Positions 44,516 to 53,710 of a stretch of DNA of 64,000 nucleotides are shown here, one piece after another. Origin of the DNA: CADEED01 sp963711635 (GTDB taxonomy: Bacteria > Pseudomonadota > Gammaproteobacteria > Steroidobacterales > Steroidobacteraceae); NCBI GenBank assembly GCA_963711635.1, contig CAVQEZ010000016.1, positions 62,001 to 126,000 on the forward strand, in the 5' to 3' direction. Numbering within the stretch: the first letter of the stretch is position 1; the number at the start of each line of letters is the position of its first letter. The position numbers were made by a program, and so were the translations under genes. A model generated the notes under the pieces. That model saw only the letters and a list, made by a program, of their open reading frames with translations. It had not been told where the DNA came from and did not search any database.

Positions 44516-47500
44516 ATGAAGGCCATTTTTCGGCCGGGTCGAGCTCGTGTCATGCGGACAAGCGAGCTCCTCCTGGCCTCGATGTTGTTTGCTGCCAGCG
44601 GAATTGCTCAGACACCGGAGCCGGCCCAGCAGGCAGAAGAAGTTGAAGTAGTCACCGTCACCGGCTCGCGCATTGCGCGCGATGTCATCGATGCGTCGAC
44701 ACCGATCTCAGTCATCGGCGCCGAGGAAATCAAACTTTCGGGCGCGATGACCGTCGACAAAGTCCTCAACGACCAGCCGCAGTTCGTGGCTGCAACCAAT
44801 GGTGGAGCGACCGCCAACCAGGTTCCCGCCGGCTCGGCCGCCGGTGCCGCGTACGTGAATCTCCGTGGCTTCGGTCCGACACGCAGCCTGACGCTGGTCA
44901 ACGGACGGCGATTTGCGATCTTCGGCCCGGAACAGGTCACCGATCTCAACACCATTCCGACCGCGTTGATCGAGCGCACGGAAGTGGTCACCGGTGGTTC
45001 CTCCGCGGTGTACGGTTCCGATGCCATCACCGGTGTCGTCAACTTCATCATGCAGGACGACTTCGAGGGCGTGAAGATCGGCGGGCAATACGGCTTCGAT
45101 AGTGCGACCAGCACACCGACCACCAGCTTCGATCTCACCGTGGGTGGCAATTTCGCCGAAGGGCGCGGCAACGCGGTGGTCTCGGTGAACTATTACAAGC
45201 GTGAAGGCTTCACGCGCGGAGATATCGGCAGCTGGTCGGAGTTGCCCTACGCCGAGGCATGCGTCACTCAAGAGTCATGGAGCGACAGCCTGATCGGCGT
45301 CGCCAACGGGGCCACCCCGGCCAACTGCGCGACATCGGGCGGCAGGATGGGCTTCATCTTCGGCGGCAGCAACGACATTCCCAATGGGCGTTTCGTGCTG
45401 TCGGATGCGCAGCGCGTGACCTTTGCGAGCCAACTCGCGCTTGCGGGACTTCCTGTCACCGGTCCCAACCCCCTCGGCCCCAACGGTTTCACCTTCAATG
45501 ATGCCGGTGCCCTGGACAGCCAGCGGCCGATTCAACGACCAGCGGATGACTTCAACAACATTTTCTATAACTACCTGCAGGTGCCGCAGGAGCGCTGGAT
45601 GCTCAATGCATTCACGCACTACGACTTCACGGACAAGGCGACGGGTTACCTGGAATTCCATTTCAGCAACAACCAGGTCAATCAGCAGCTCACCGAGGGC
45701 AACATCAACGGCGAATTCCTGTTCAACACCAACAACCCCTATCTGGATCCCGAGCTGCAGAACCTGTTGGCCGCCATGGACGCCGCCGAGACGGGGCCGC
45801 GGACTCTGCAGCAGGGACCATTGGCATTCTCGACCACTCCGAACGACGGCTTGGCCATCCTCAACACCGGGCGACGCCTGGTGGAACTGCCCTTCCGTTA
45901 CAACCTCGACGACCACAACGTCTGGCGAACCGCGGTGGGTGTGCGGGGTGATCTCGGCGATGCTTCGGACAAGTTCCTGCGCAATCTGTCGTACGACGTG
46001 TACTACACATTCGCGCGTTCCGAGGACAGCAGCCGGCAGCAAGGGGCTTTTTCCCGCAGTCGCTACCAGACGGGGTTGCTGCGTGGTGCCGGTGGCGCGA
46101 ACCCGGTGTTGAACATCTTCGGACAGAGCATTTCCGAAGCCGGCGTGAACTCCATCAAGATCAATGCCACCAACACCACGAATGCCGAACAGCAAATAGC
46201 AGTAGCCACGATCGGTGGCGAGGCTTTCGACCTGCCGGCCGGACCGGTCAACTTCTCGATCGGCCTCGAGTGGCGCAAAGCCGAGGCGGAATACATCCCG
46301 GATGAATTCCTGCGTTCCGGCGATGTGGTCGGATTCAACCCCGGACTGCCCACGGCGGGCGATGTGACAGCGAAGGAATATTTCGCCGAATTGCGCGTAC
46401 CGGTGCTGGCCGACCTGCCATTCGTCGAAAACCTCACCGCCAATGGGGCATTCCGCAGTTCGGACTACGACCTCGACGGCGTCGGCAGGGTATCGACCTA
46501 CTTGTACGGCCTCGACTGGCGCGTCAATGAGTCGGTGGCATTTCGCGGACAGTTTCAGCGCGCGATCCGTGCGCCGAATATTGGCGACCTGTATGGCGGT
46601 CTGCAGCTGAACGTCCCCAACGGGGTGATCGATCCCTGTTCGAGTCGTAGCGCTCCGACGGCGGCAAACCGTTCGGCGACGGTCTCGGCGCTGTGTGTGG
46701 CAACGGGCGTGCCGAGCGGCTCCGTGTTCAATCTATCGGTGCAGCCGGGCACACTCATGCCGGTACGCACCGGTGGCAACGTGAATCTGCAGGAGGAGAA
46801 GTCGGACACGACCACGCTGGGTGTCGTGCTGACGCCGGCGTTCGTGGATGACCTGGTTGTGACGCTCGACTACTTCGATATCAAGCTGTTCGGCGCCATT
46901 GCGTCGCTGGGCGGCAATCCGCAGAACACGTTGAACCTGTGTTACTACACGATTCAGGACATCAATAGTGAAGTCTGCCAGGCGGTCCACCGCAACCCGG
47001 TGTCGGGCGAAATCGCAGTCCCGTACACGCTCGATACACTGCAGGCAAACATCGGCCGGATTGCGACCATCGGTTACGACCTCGGCGCGCGCTATGGATG
47101 GGACGTCGGTTTTGGCATGGACTCCGCCAGCCGCTTCAACATCAATACCCAGTGGACGTATGTGGACAAGTTCACGACGACTCCGATGGCCGACCTGCCG
47201 GGCACGAAGAATCGCTGCGTGGGAGCCTACGGCACGAGTTGCGGCGAGCCCATTCCGCAGTACAAGGGGGTCACGCGTTTCACCTGGTCTACCGGGCCGC
47301 TGAGCCTGAGCCTGCGGCATCGCTTCATCGACAGCGTGACCACCGACAGAATCGTGCTGCCCAAGACCTCTGGTGTCGGGACCGTGCCCGCGGCGAACAC
47401 CCTGACGAATCCGACGCTGGATGCACAGAACTACCTCGACCTGTCGGCCAGCTGGAACTTTGGCGACAGGGCCGAGATCTTCTTCGTGGCTAACAATGTC

Positions 47501-47614
47501 CTCGACACGGATCCGCCGATCGTCCAGGGCTTCGGTGGCTATGGAAATACCTTCCCGGCGACCTATGACTACGCGGGCATAACAGTCTCGCTAGGAGTCA
47601 ACGTCTCTTTCTGA
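44516..47614 (+). CDS. TonB-dependent receptor
   Basis: A complete 1,032-residue outer-membrane receptor. Its signal peptide ends in ASGIAQ and a TonB box follows (EVEVVTVTGSRIARDVIDASTP). Plug: VLNDQPQFVAATNGG, AAYVNLRGFGPTRSLTLVNGRR, VVTGGSSAVYGSDAITGVVNFIM. The barrel ends with a C-terminal Phe (DYAGITVSLGVNVSF). This subtype is typical of oligosaccharide receptors of xanthomonads and sphingomonads. It lies between the threonate and rhamnose operons and probably imports rhamnose-containing oligomers. A strong terminator follows. Confidence 0.95.
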   Translation: MKAIFRPGRARVMRTSELLLASMLFAASGIAQTPEPAQQAEEVEVVTVTGSRIARDVIDASTPISVIGAEEIKLSGAMTVDKVLNDQPQFVAATNGGATANQVPAGSAAGAAYVNLRGFGPTRSLTLVNGRRFAIFGPEQVTDLNTIPTALIERTEVVTGGSSAVYGSDAITGVVNFIMQDDFEGVKIGGQYGFDSATSTPTTSFDLTVGGNFAEGRGNAVVSVNYYKREGFTRGDIGSWSELPYAEACVTQESWSDSLIGVANGATPANCATSGGRMGFIFGGSNDIPNGRFVLSDAQRVTFASQLALAGLPVTGPNPLGPNGFTFNDAGALDSQRPIQRPADDFNNIFYNYLQVPQERWMLNAFTHYDFTDKATGYLEFHFSNNQVNQQLTEGNINGEFLFNTNNPYLDPELQNLLAAMDAAETGPRTLQQGPLAFSTTPNDGLAILNTGRRLVELPFRYNLDDHNVWRTAVGVRGDLGDASDKFLRNLSYDVYYTFARSEDSSRQQGAFSRSRYQTGLLRGAGGANPVLNIFGQSISEAGVNSIKINATNTTNAEQQIAVATIGGEAFDLPAGPVNFSIGLEWRKAEAEYIPDEFLRSGDVVGFNPGLPTAGDVTAKEYFAELRVPVLADLPFVENLTANGAFRSSDYDLDGVGRVSTYLYGLDWRVNESVAFRGQFQRAIRAPNIGDLYGGLQLNVPNGVIDPCSSRSAPTAANRSATVSALCVATGVPSGSVFNLSVQPGTLMPVRTGGNVNLQEEKSDTTTLGVVLTPAFVDDLVVTLDYFDIKLFGAIASLGGNPQNTLNLCYYTIQDINSEVCQAVHRNPVSGEIAVPYTLDTLQANIGRIATIGYDLGARYGWDVGFGMDSASRFNINTQWTYVDKFTTTPMADLPGTKNRCVGAYGTSCGEPIPQYKGVTRFTWSTGPLSLSLRHRFIDSVTTDRIVLPKTSGVGTVPAANTLTNPTLDAQNYLDLSASWNFGDRAEIFFVANNVLDTDPPIVQGFGGYGNTFPATYDYAGITVSLGVNVSF

Positions 47615-47640
47615 ACGCGACCCCCTCGCGTCGCCATGGG

Positions 47641-47678
47641 CCTCCGCCGAGCAATAGCACGGCGGAGGTCTTTTTTTC
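47641..47678 (+). terminator. rho-independent terminator of the TonB receptor gene
   Basis: An 8-bp stem CCTCCGCC (47641-47648) / GGCGGAGG (47661-47668), a 12-base loop, then a T7 run at 47671-47677. It lies about 27 bp after the receptor stop. Confidence 0.93.
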
Positions 47679-48044
47679 AGCCTGACTAGTTAGACCGGCC
47701 TGCGGTGCGGCGCATGAGCCTGCCCAGGACCGCGAAAGATCGCTGATAGCGTTACCATCCTATTGTTGACATAACGCGAGCCGATTTTTGGCACTTGTCT
47801 GCGTTAAGGCTCTGGATCGGGCAAAAGTTGAGGAAATCTGATCTGAAGTGATCGTACATGCCACTAAATGATCGAATATGCGTGATATCTGGCGGTACAA
47901 TGACACCGGTTTCTGGGATTTCGCAGCGAAACCCCGATCAGAGTCCGAAAAACGCACCTTGTCCGCGCTCCGTGCGCTTTTCGACACCGGAGCGCCGCTA
48001 GCACCCCTTCGCTGGCGGCGCTCCACCTTACTAACTACCTTCGA
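47679..48044. other. 366-bp convergent gap without a gene
   Basis: The gap lies between the ends of the TonB receptor and lldD, so neither gene needs a promoter here. It is AT-richer than its surroundings. It carries AAGTGATCGTACATG and, 20 bp later, AAATGATCGAATATG (47846-47880). No ORF has a good start. It could hold a small RNA, a deleted gene's promoter, or nothing functional. Confidence 0.55.
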
Positions 48045-49190
48045 TTACGCCGACTGGCGCTGGACCAGTATGTCGCGCGTGACCTTGCGCACGTCGTTGG
48101 CACCCGTGAGGGCCAGGCTGACGGCCAGTTCCTTGCGAAGGATGTCGAGCGCCAGGGCCACGCCCGCCTCGCCGCGCGCCGCGAGTGCATAGAGAAACGC
48201 CTTGCCGATGAGACAACCATTGGCACCGAGCGCCAGGGCCTTGAGCACGTCCTGGCCGGTACGCACGCCGCCGTCGAAGAGGATCTCGCAGCGTCCCGCG
48301 ACGGCATCCACGACTTCAGGTAGCGCGGAGATGGTGGAGCGGGCCCCGTCGAGCTGTCGTCCACCATGATTCGACACCACCAAGGCGTCGACGCCATGCT
48401 GCGCGGCGAGCGTGGCGTCTTCGGCGTCCAGGATGCCCTTGATGATGATCTTGCGCGGCCAGTGTTCGCGCAGCCAGGCGAGATCCTTCCAGGTCACCGT
48501 GGCATCGAACTGCTGCGCTATCCACTCGGATAGCGTCTTCAGCCCGCCGGTGCCCTTCATGCGTGCCTCGAGATTGCCGAAGCTGCGGCGCTTGCCGGTC
48601 AACACCTTGAACGCCCAGGTGGGGCGCATGGCGACTTCGAACATGTTCTTCAGCGTGAGGCGCGGCGGGATGGAAAGGCCGTTCTTGGGGTCGCGGCGTC
48701 GCAGCCCCTGCACCGGCATGTCGACGGTCAGCATGATGGCCGAGCAGTTGGCCGCCTTGGCGCGCTCCAGCAGCTCGAGATTGAAGCTGCGATCGCGCAT
48801 CAGGTAGACCTGGAACCAGAAGGGCTTCTGCACCGCGCCGCGCACGTCTTCGATGGAACAAATCGACATGGTCGACAGGCAGAAGGGCACTCCGAAGGCC
48901 TGCGCGGCTCGCGCTCCGAGCATTTCGCCATTGGCGTGGAAAAGGCCGGTGAGGCCGGTGGGTCCGATACCTACGGGGATGGTCCAGTCTTCGCCGAGGA
49001 TGCGCGTGGCAACCTGCTGCTTCGACACGTCGACCATGACGCGCTGGCGCAGCTGGATGGCGTGCAGGTCGTCGAGATTCCGGTTGAAGGTGATCTCGTC
49101 GTAGGACCCGCGGTCGGCGTAGTCGAAGATGGCGCGCGGCACGCGGCGGCGCGCGAGCTCACGTAGATCGGCGATCGAATTGATGACCAT
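48045..49190 (-). CDS. lldD: FMN-dependent alpha-hydroxy acid dehydrogenase (L-lactate dehydrogenase type)
   Basis: A 381-residue TIM-barrel flavoprotein. Motifs: RRRVPRAIFDYADRGSYDE, VGIGPTGLTGLFH, WFQVYLMRDR, IIIKGILDAEDATLA, the catalytic His/Arg block SNHGGRQLDGARST and ILFDGGVRTGQDVLKALALGA. It would oxidise L-lactate to pyruvate, passing electrons to the quinone pool. It lies downstream of rhaI on the same strand. L-lactate is the expected end product of the RhaD fusion's lactaldehyde oxidation, so it completes rhamnose catabolism. Confidence 0.9.
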   Translation of the reverse strand: MVINSIADLRELARRRVPRAIFDYADRGSYDEITFNRNLDDLHAIQLRQRVMVDVSKQQVATRILGEDWTIPVGIGPTGLTGLFHANGEMLGARAAQAFGVPFCLSTMSICSIEDVRGAVQKPFWFQVYLMRDRSFNLELLERAKAANCSAIMLTVDMPVQGLRRRDPKNGLSIPPRLTLKNMFEVAMRPTWAFKVLTGKRRSFGNLEARMKGTGGLKTLSEWIAQQFDATVTWKDLAWLREHWPRKIIIKGILDAEDATLAAQHGVDALVVSNHGGRQLDGARSTISALPEVVDAVAGRCEILFDGGVRTGQDVLKALALGANGCLIGKAFLYALAARGEAGVALALDILRKELAVSLALTGANDVRKVTRDILVQRQSA

Positions 49191-49198
49191 AAGTAAGT

Positions 49199-49314
49199 AT
49201 GGGGGCAGCCCCCATTTCCTAGCAAAAGGGGTCAGTCACCGCCTAGACAGGTCCCACCAACTCACTCTGTCGAATTGTTGGACTTCAATGCAAGGAAACG
49301 GGGGCTGCCCCCAT
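49199..49314. repeat. inverted-repeat element between rhaI and lldD
   Basis: ATGGGGGCAGCCCCCATTTCCT (49199-49220) returns as its reverse complement at 49293-49314 with one mismatch, and the 72 bp between include AAAAGGGGTCAG. Each arm contains its own GGGGGC/GCCCCC hairpin. The layout resembles REP/BIME elements associated with RAYT transposases. The right arm abuts the stop codon of rhaI. Confidence 0.7.
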
Positions 49315-49316
49315 TC

Positions 49317-50615
49317 TCACACTATGCCGCCGCCCAGGCTTTGTTTGCCCGGTCTCGTTTGCGCGCAGCGCGCGCGGTAGCCGCTGTCGCGATAGGCCGC
49401 CACGGGGTCGATGGCGCCGCCTTTGGACATGCGCGCCTGCGCGAGAATGGGCGACACATCCGTGGTAAAGCCGCGCTTCAGGGTCTGCGCCGCCATGAGC
49501 ACGTCGTTGCCGATGCGGTGCTCGTGCAGCTTCGGGCGCTCGACGATCAGCGCCTGCGCATAGGCGCGCTGCAGCTCGATGGCGCTGGTCATCAGGCTCT
49601 CGATGGGGTCCGTGACATTGTGCGACTGGTCGAGCATGTGCGACGGATTGAAGTTAGGCGCCTTCGCCAGCTCGGCCTCCACCAGTTCATTGAATACCAG
49701 GAACAGGCGGAAGGGTTCGATGGAACCGGCGTCGAGGTCGTCGTCGCCGTACTTCGAGTCGTTGAAATGAAAACCGCCGAGCCGCTGGGCATGCACCAGG
49801 CGCGCCACGATCATCTCGATGTTCACGTTGGGCGCATGGTGGCCCAGGTCCACCAGACAGAACGCCTTCGGACCGAGCGTCTGCGCCGCCATCAGCGACG
49901 AGCCCCAGTCCTGGATGACAGTGGCGTAGAAAGCCGGCTCGTACATCTTGTGTTCGATGAACATGCGCCAGTCGGCGGGCAGAGCCTTGTAGATGGACGC
50001 GGTGGATTCGAGATAGCGCTCGAAGGCGCGCCCCAGGTGCGACTGGCCGGGAAAATTGGCGCCGTCTCCGATCCACACGGTCAGGGCCTTGGAACCCAGG
50101 GCTCTACCCGCGGTAATGCAGTCGATGTTGTGCTGCACGGCCTGGGCACGCACCGCCGCATCGGTGTGCGTGAGGCTGCCGTACTTGTACGACAGCGGCT
50201 GGCCGGCCTGGTCCTGGAAAGTGTTGGAGTTCATGGCGTCGAACCCCAGGCCGAGCGCGGCGCCGTGTTCGCGCAGCGCGTTGAAATCGTCGGTGCGATC
50301 CCAGGGAATGTGCAGTGACACCGTGGGCGTCGCGCCGGTCAGCTTGTGAATGACGCCGCAGTCTTCGAGCTTCTCGAATACGTTGCGCGGCTCGCCGGGT
50401 CCGGGAAAGCGCCCGAAACGCGTTCCGCCGGTGCCGACACCCCATGAGGGAATGGCCACCCGAAAGCTGGCGACCTTGCGCGTGATCTCATCGATCGCGA
50501 TGCCGCGGCGTTGCAGTTGCGCGCCGAGCGCGGCGTAGTCGGCCGCGAGCGCGGCGGCCTGCGACTTGTTGGCCGACGCGATATAGCTGACGTCGCGCGG
50601 ATCGGCGTAGTTCAT
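49317..50615 (-). CDS. rhaI: L-rhamnose isomerase (RhaI type)
   Basis: A 432-residue TIM-barrel isomerase from the ATG at 50615, preceded by AAGGA at 6 bp. (TTG 50621 would add two residues.) Motifs: FRVAIPSWGVGTGGTRFGRFPGPGEP, FDAMNSNTFQDQ, GSLTHTD, LTVWIGDGANFPGQ, FIEHKMYEPAFYATVIQDWGS, LVDLGHHAPNVNIE and GGFHFNDSKYGDDDLDAGS, which hold the metal ligands. It converts L-rhamnose to L-rhamnulose. It is the Pseudomonas/rhizobial RhaI type, not the enteric RhaA. It follows rhaD by 9 bp. Confidence 0.93.
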   Translation of the reverse strand: MNYADPRDVSYIASANKSQAAALAADYAALGAQLQRRGIAIDEITRKVASFRVAIPSWGVGTGGTRFGRFPGPGEPRNVFEKLEDCGVIHKLTGATPTVSLHIPWDRTDDFNALREHGAALGLGFDAMNSNTFQDQAGQPLSYKYGSLTHTDAAVRAQAVQHNIDCITAGRALGSKALTVWIGDGANFPGQSHLGRAFERYLESTASIYKALPADWRMFIEHKMYEPAFYATVIQDWGSSLMAAQTLGPKAFCLVDLGHHAPNVNIEMIVARLVHAQRLGGFHFNDSKYGDDDLDAGSIEPFRLFLVFNELVEAELAKAPNFNPSHMLDQSHNVTDPIESLMTSAIELQRAYAQALIVERPKLHEHRIGNDVLMAAQTLKRGFTTDVSPILAQARMSKGGAIDPVAAYRDSGYRARCAQTRPGKQSLGGGIV

Positions 50616-50624
50616 GGACAATCC

Positions 50625-52751
50625 TTAACGCGTGAAGGCTTGCGCGTTTCCGGCGTCGACGTTGATGATGTTGCCCGTCGATTTTGCCGAACGCTCGGTG
50701 GCGAAGAATGCCACGGCCTCGGCCACGTCTTCCGGATACACGCTGCGTTTGAGCAGGCTGCGATCGCGGTACACCGATTCCAGCTCATCGACGCTCTTCT
50801 TGTATTGCGCGGCACGCTGCTGGGCCCATTCGCCCTGCCAGATGCGCGAGCCGCGCAGCACGGCGTCCGGATTGACCACATTGACGCGGATGCCGAAAGG
50901 CGCGCCTTCGAGCGCCAGGCAGCGTGCCAGGTGCAGCTCGGCCGCCTTGGCGGTGCAGTACGCCGCCGCGCCCGGTGAGGCGGCGAGGGCGTTCTTCGAG
51001 CCAATGAATACGATCGATCCGCCGATTCCCTGCGTCTTGAACAGCAGGAAGGCCTGGCGCGCGATCAGGAAGTAGCCCGTGGCCAGGATGTCCATGTTCT
51101 TCTGCCACACGGCCAGCGTGGTCTCTTCCACCGGTGAAGCCGAGGCAATGCCGGCATTGGAAATGCAGATGTCGACACCGCCGAACTTCCAGGCGCTGTC
51201 ACGGAATCCCGCGATGACCGCGTCTTCACGTGTCACATCCACCCAGGAACTCGCCACCACGTCCGCACCATATTTCTTGCGCAGCTCTTCGTGCGCGCCG
51301 GCCAGCGCTTCGCGATCGATATCGCAGAGCACGATGCAGGCGCCTTCGTCCACGAGCCGCCGCGCAGTGGCCAGGCCGATACCCCCGGCCCCGCCGGTGA
51401 TCAGCGCCACGCGCCCGGCCAACGCCTTGGGTTTCGGCATGCGCTGCAGCTTGGCCTCTTCGAGCAGCCAGTATTCGATGTCGAAGGCTTCCTGCTCGGG
51501 CAGGCCGCGGTACGTGGAAACACTGGCGGCGCCCCGCATGACGTTGATGGCGTTGACGTAGAACTCACCTGCGATCCTCGCGGTGGCTTTGTCAGCGGCG
51601 AAAGTGATCATGCCCACGCCGGGGACCAGGTACACCACCGGATTCGCATCGCGCATCTTCGGCGAATCCGGCCGTTTGCAGCGCTCGTAGTAGCCGGCGT
51701 AACGCTCGCGGTAGGACTCGATCGCCGGCTTCACGCGTGCTGCCAGGTCGGCGACGCCGTCGCGCGCCGGATCAAAGGGCAGCACCAGCGGCCAGATCTT
51801 GGTGCGCAGGAAATGGTCGGGACAGGAAGTACCGAGAGCCGCGAGGGCGGCAAGTTTTTCGCCACCGACGAAATCCAGCACGGCCTCGTTGTCGTCGAAG
51901 TGGCCTACTTTGAACGTGCCTGCGTCCGCGCCGGAAATGACTCCACGAATCGTCGGCATGATACCGGCGGCGATTTCCCGGCGGCGATCGATGGTGAGCG
52001 CCTGCGTCGTCACGGCTCCGAACGGCCGCTTGCCGCGGCTTTTCTCGGCCAGCCAGGTGGTGGCGCGGTTGATGATGTCGAGCGTGTTCTCGTAGCAGGC
52101 CTTGGAGCTATCCGCCCACGTGAACAGGCCGTGCGCTTCGAGCACGGCTCCCTTCAATTTGGGATTCTTGCGCGTCAGCTCGCGCAGTTTGAGACCGAGC
52201 TCATAACCGGGGCGGATCCACGGCAACCAGCCGATCTCACCGCCGAAAATCTCCTCGGTGAGCTTCTTTGAATCGGCGGATGCGGCGATGGCAATCAGCG
52301 CATCCGGATGCATGTGATCCACGTGCGCGCGATCGATGAGGCCATGCAGCGGCGTGTCGATGCTCGCGGCGCGGGGATTCAGGTTGAAGGCGCTGTGCGC
52401 GTACAGCGGTACCAGCACGCTGTCGTTGTCGGTACCTGGACGATAGAACTTCTCGAGGGCCTTGAACTTCTCCATGTATAGAGTGGAGAAGCCGTCGAGC
52501 TTCATGGTGCCGAGGTCGCCGCCCGAGCCTTTGACCCAGAGCACCTCGACTTCCTCGCCGGTCAGCGGATCTTTCTCCCTGACCTTGGCCGAGGTATTGC
52601 CGCCGCCGAAATTGGTGATGCGTTTGTCGCTGCCTAACAGATTGGAGCGGTACAGGAGCAGTTCGGCAGGCGAAAGCCCGGCCGCGTGGGCGTCGTCCCA
52701 CCGGTTTTCGACTTCGAGAGACGCCTGGGGCGTCGCCTGAACCACACTCAT
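50625..52751 (-). CDS. rhaD: bifunctional rhamnulose-1-phosphate aldolase / short-chain dehydrogenase
   Basis: A 708-residue fusion protein from the ATG at 52751, with a GGAGAC ribosome site. Residues 1-430 form the class II aldolase (ITNFGGGNTSAKV, LWVKGSGGDLGTM, HVDHMHPDALIAIA with metal His, EAHGLFTWAD). Residues 440-708 form an SDR dehydrogenase (TGGAGGIGLATARRLVDEG, CISNAGIASASPVEE and YCTAK). It splits L-rhamnulose-1-phosphate to DHAP and L-lactaldehyde; the SDR half probably oxidises lactaldehyde. This is the RhaD-type fusion common in rhizobia and Chloroflexi. It is divergent from rhaR. Confidence 0.94.
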   Translation of the reverse strand: MSVVQATPQASLEVENRWDDAHAAGLSPAELLLYRSNLLGSDKRITNFGGGNTSAKVREKDPLTGEEVEVLWVKGSGGDLGTMKLDGFSTLYMEKFKALEKFYRPGTDNDSVLVPLYAHSAFNLNPRAASIDTPLHGLIDRAHVDHMHPDALIAIAASADSKKLTEEIFGGEIGWLPWIRPGYELGLKLRELTRKNPKLKGAVLEAHGLFTWADSSKACYENTLDIINRATTWLAEKSRGKRPFGAVTTQALTIDRRREIAAGIMPTIRGVISGADAGTFKVGHFDDNEAVLDFVGGEKLAALAALGTSCPDHFLRTKIWPLVLPFDPARDGVADLAARVKPAIESYRERYAGYYERCKRPDSPKMRDANPVVYLVPGVGMITFAADKATARIAGEFYVNAINVMRGAASVSTYRGLPEQEAFDIEYWLLEEAKLQRMPKPKALAGRVALITGGAGGIGLATARRLVDEGACIVLCDIDREALAGAHEELRKKYGADVVASSWVDVTREDAVIAGFRDSAWKFGGVDICISNAGIASASPVEETTLAVWQKNMDILATGYFLIARQAFLLFKTQGIGGSIVFIGSKNALAASPGAAAYCTAKAAELHLARCLALEGAPFGIRVNVVNPDAVLRGSRIWQGEWAQQRAAQYKKSVDELESVYRDRSLLKRSVYPEDVAEAVAFFATERSAKSTGNIINVDAGNAQAFTR

Positions 52752-52842
52752 CAATGTCTCCGGCCGCAGAGCAGCGCTAAAGTAGGCAGGCCCAGCTTCG
52801 CCAAAACGGTGAGGCTGTTTATCACACGAAGCCGTCATATAC

Positions 52843-52869
52843 AATCAATCACGTGCAGAATCGATCACG
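52843..52869. promoter_or_regulatory. direct-repeat operator candidate of the divergent rhaD/rhaR promoters
   Basis: AATCAATCACG (52843-52853) and AATCGATCACG (52859-52869) are spaced by 16 bp. A related GTTTATCACACG lies at 52817-52828. DeoR-family repressors usually bind repeated sites close to their own gene, so RhaR is the obvious candidate. The 139-bp gap also holds both promoters. Confidence 0.5.
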
Positions 52870-52890
52870 GCACGGTTCCCGGGGACTCCA

Positions 52891-53694
52891 ATGCTGGAAA
52901 AAGAACGCCACAACCTGATTCTGAAGCTGGTCGAAGAGCGCTCCATCGTCAGTGTCGGCGATTTGTTGGATCTGCTCGGGGCATCCGAAGCGACGATCCG
53001 CCGCGACATCAATGCGTTGGCAGAAAAGGGCGAGGTCAAACGCATCCGTGGCGGTGCGGAAGCGGTGCGGCCGCGTCATCAGCCGCACCTGGTGGGAATG
53101 CCCTTTGCGATGAGCCAGGACGTGAGCGTTCCCCAGAAGCGGGCCATCGCGCGCGCGTCGGCCGCGCTCATCGGGCCCGGCGAAAGCATCATCATCAACG
53201 GCGGCACGACCACCTTCGCGCTGGTGGAGTTTCTCGAGAATTCCGACCTCGACATCCTCACCAATTCGTTTCCGATCGCCGCCAAGTTGTTTGCCACCAG
53301 CCGCAATCGCATCACGCTGCCGGGCGGCACGCTGTTCCGCGAACAGAACATCGTGCTCTCGCCGTTCGAAAACGACACCATCGAGAGCTTCTGGGGCAAC
53401 AAGCTTTTTGTCGGGTGCTACGGGTTGAACCGCTTCGGCATGATGGAAGCCGATCCGCTCATCGTGCAGGCGCAGACCAAGCTGCTGAAGCGCAGCGAAC
53501 ACGTCATCGTCATGGCGGACAGCTCAAAGCTGCGCCGCAAGTCGGCGATGATCGTGGCGGGCCTGGATCGCATCAACACCATCGTGACCGACGATGGCGC
53601 CAAACCCGAGGAGCTCGAGGACTTCCGCGCCGCGGGCATCAAGGTCATCGTGGCCAAGGTGTTGCCGGAAGACGAGATGAAGAAGATCGCGTAG
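52891..53694 (+). CDS. rhaR: DeoR-family transcriptional regulator of rhamnose genes
   Basis: A 267-residue regulator. An N-terminal winged helix-turn-helix (HNLILKLVEERSIVSVGDLLDLLGASEATIRRDINALAEKGE, then IRGGAE) precedes a phosphosugar-binding DeoR domain (IINGGTTTFALVEFLENSDLDILTNSFPIAAKLF, GCYGLNRFGMMEADPLIV, VMADSSKL). By analogy with the rhizobial rhaR it represses the locus and is released by a rhamnose phosphate intermediate. It is divergent from rhaD and starts the rhaRSTPQ-kinase unit. The next gene follows after 16 bp. Confidence 0.9.
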   Translation: MLEKERHNLILKLVEERSIVSVGDLLDLLGASEATIRRDINALAEKGEVKRIRGGAEAVRPRHQPHLVGMPFAMSQDVSVPQKRAIARASAALIGPGESIIINGGTTTFALVEFLENSDLDILTNSFPIAAKLFATSRNRITLPGGTLFREQNIVLSPFENDTIESFWGNKLFVGCYGLNRFGMMEADPLIVQAQTKLLKRSEHVIVMADSSKLRRKSAMIVAGLDRINTIVTDDGAKPEELEDFRAAGIKVIVAKVLPEDEMKKIA

Positions 53695-53710
53695 CGTAGA
53701 GGACTATCGA

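Noticed and set aside
47766..47794. TTGACA that could be a -35 box
   Set aside because: No acceptable -10 box at 16-18 bp and no gene downstream on the strand.
47785..47805. sigma-54-like TTGGCACTTGTCTGC
   Set aside because: The spacing between the GG and GC elements is 9 instead of 10 and no gene follows on that strand.
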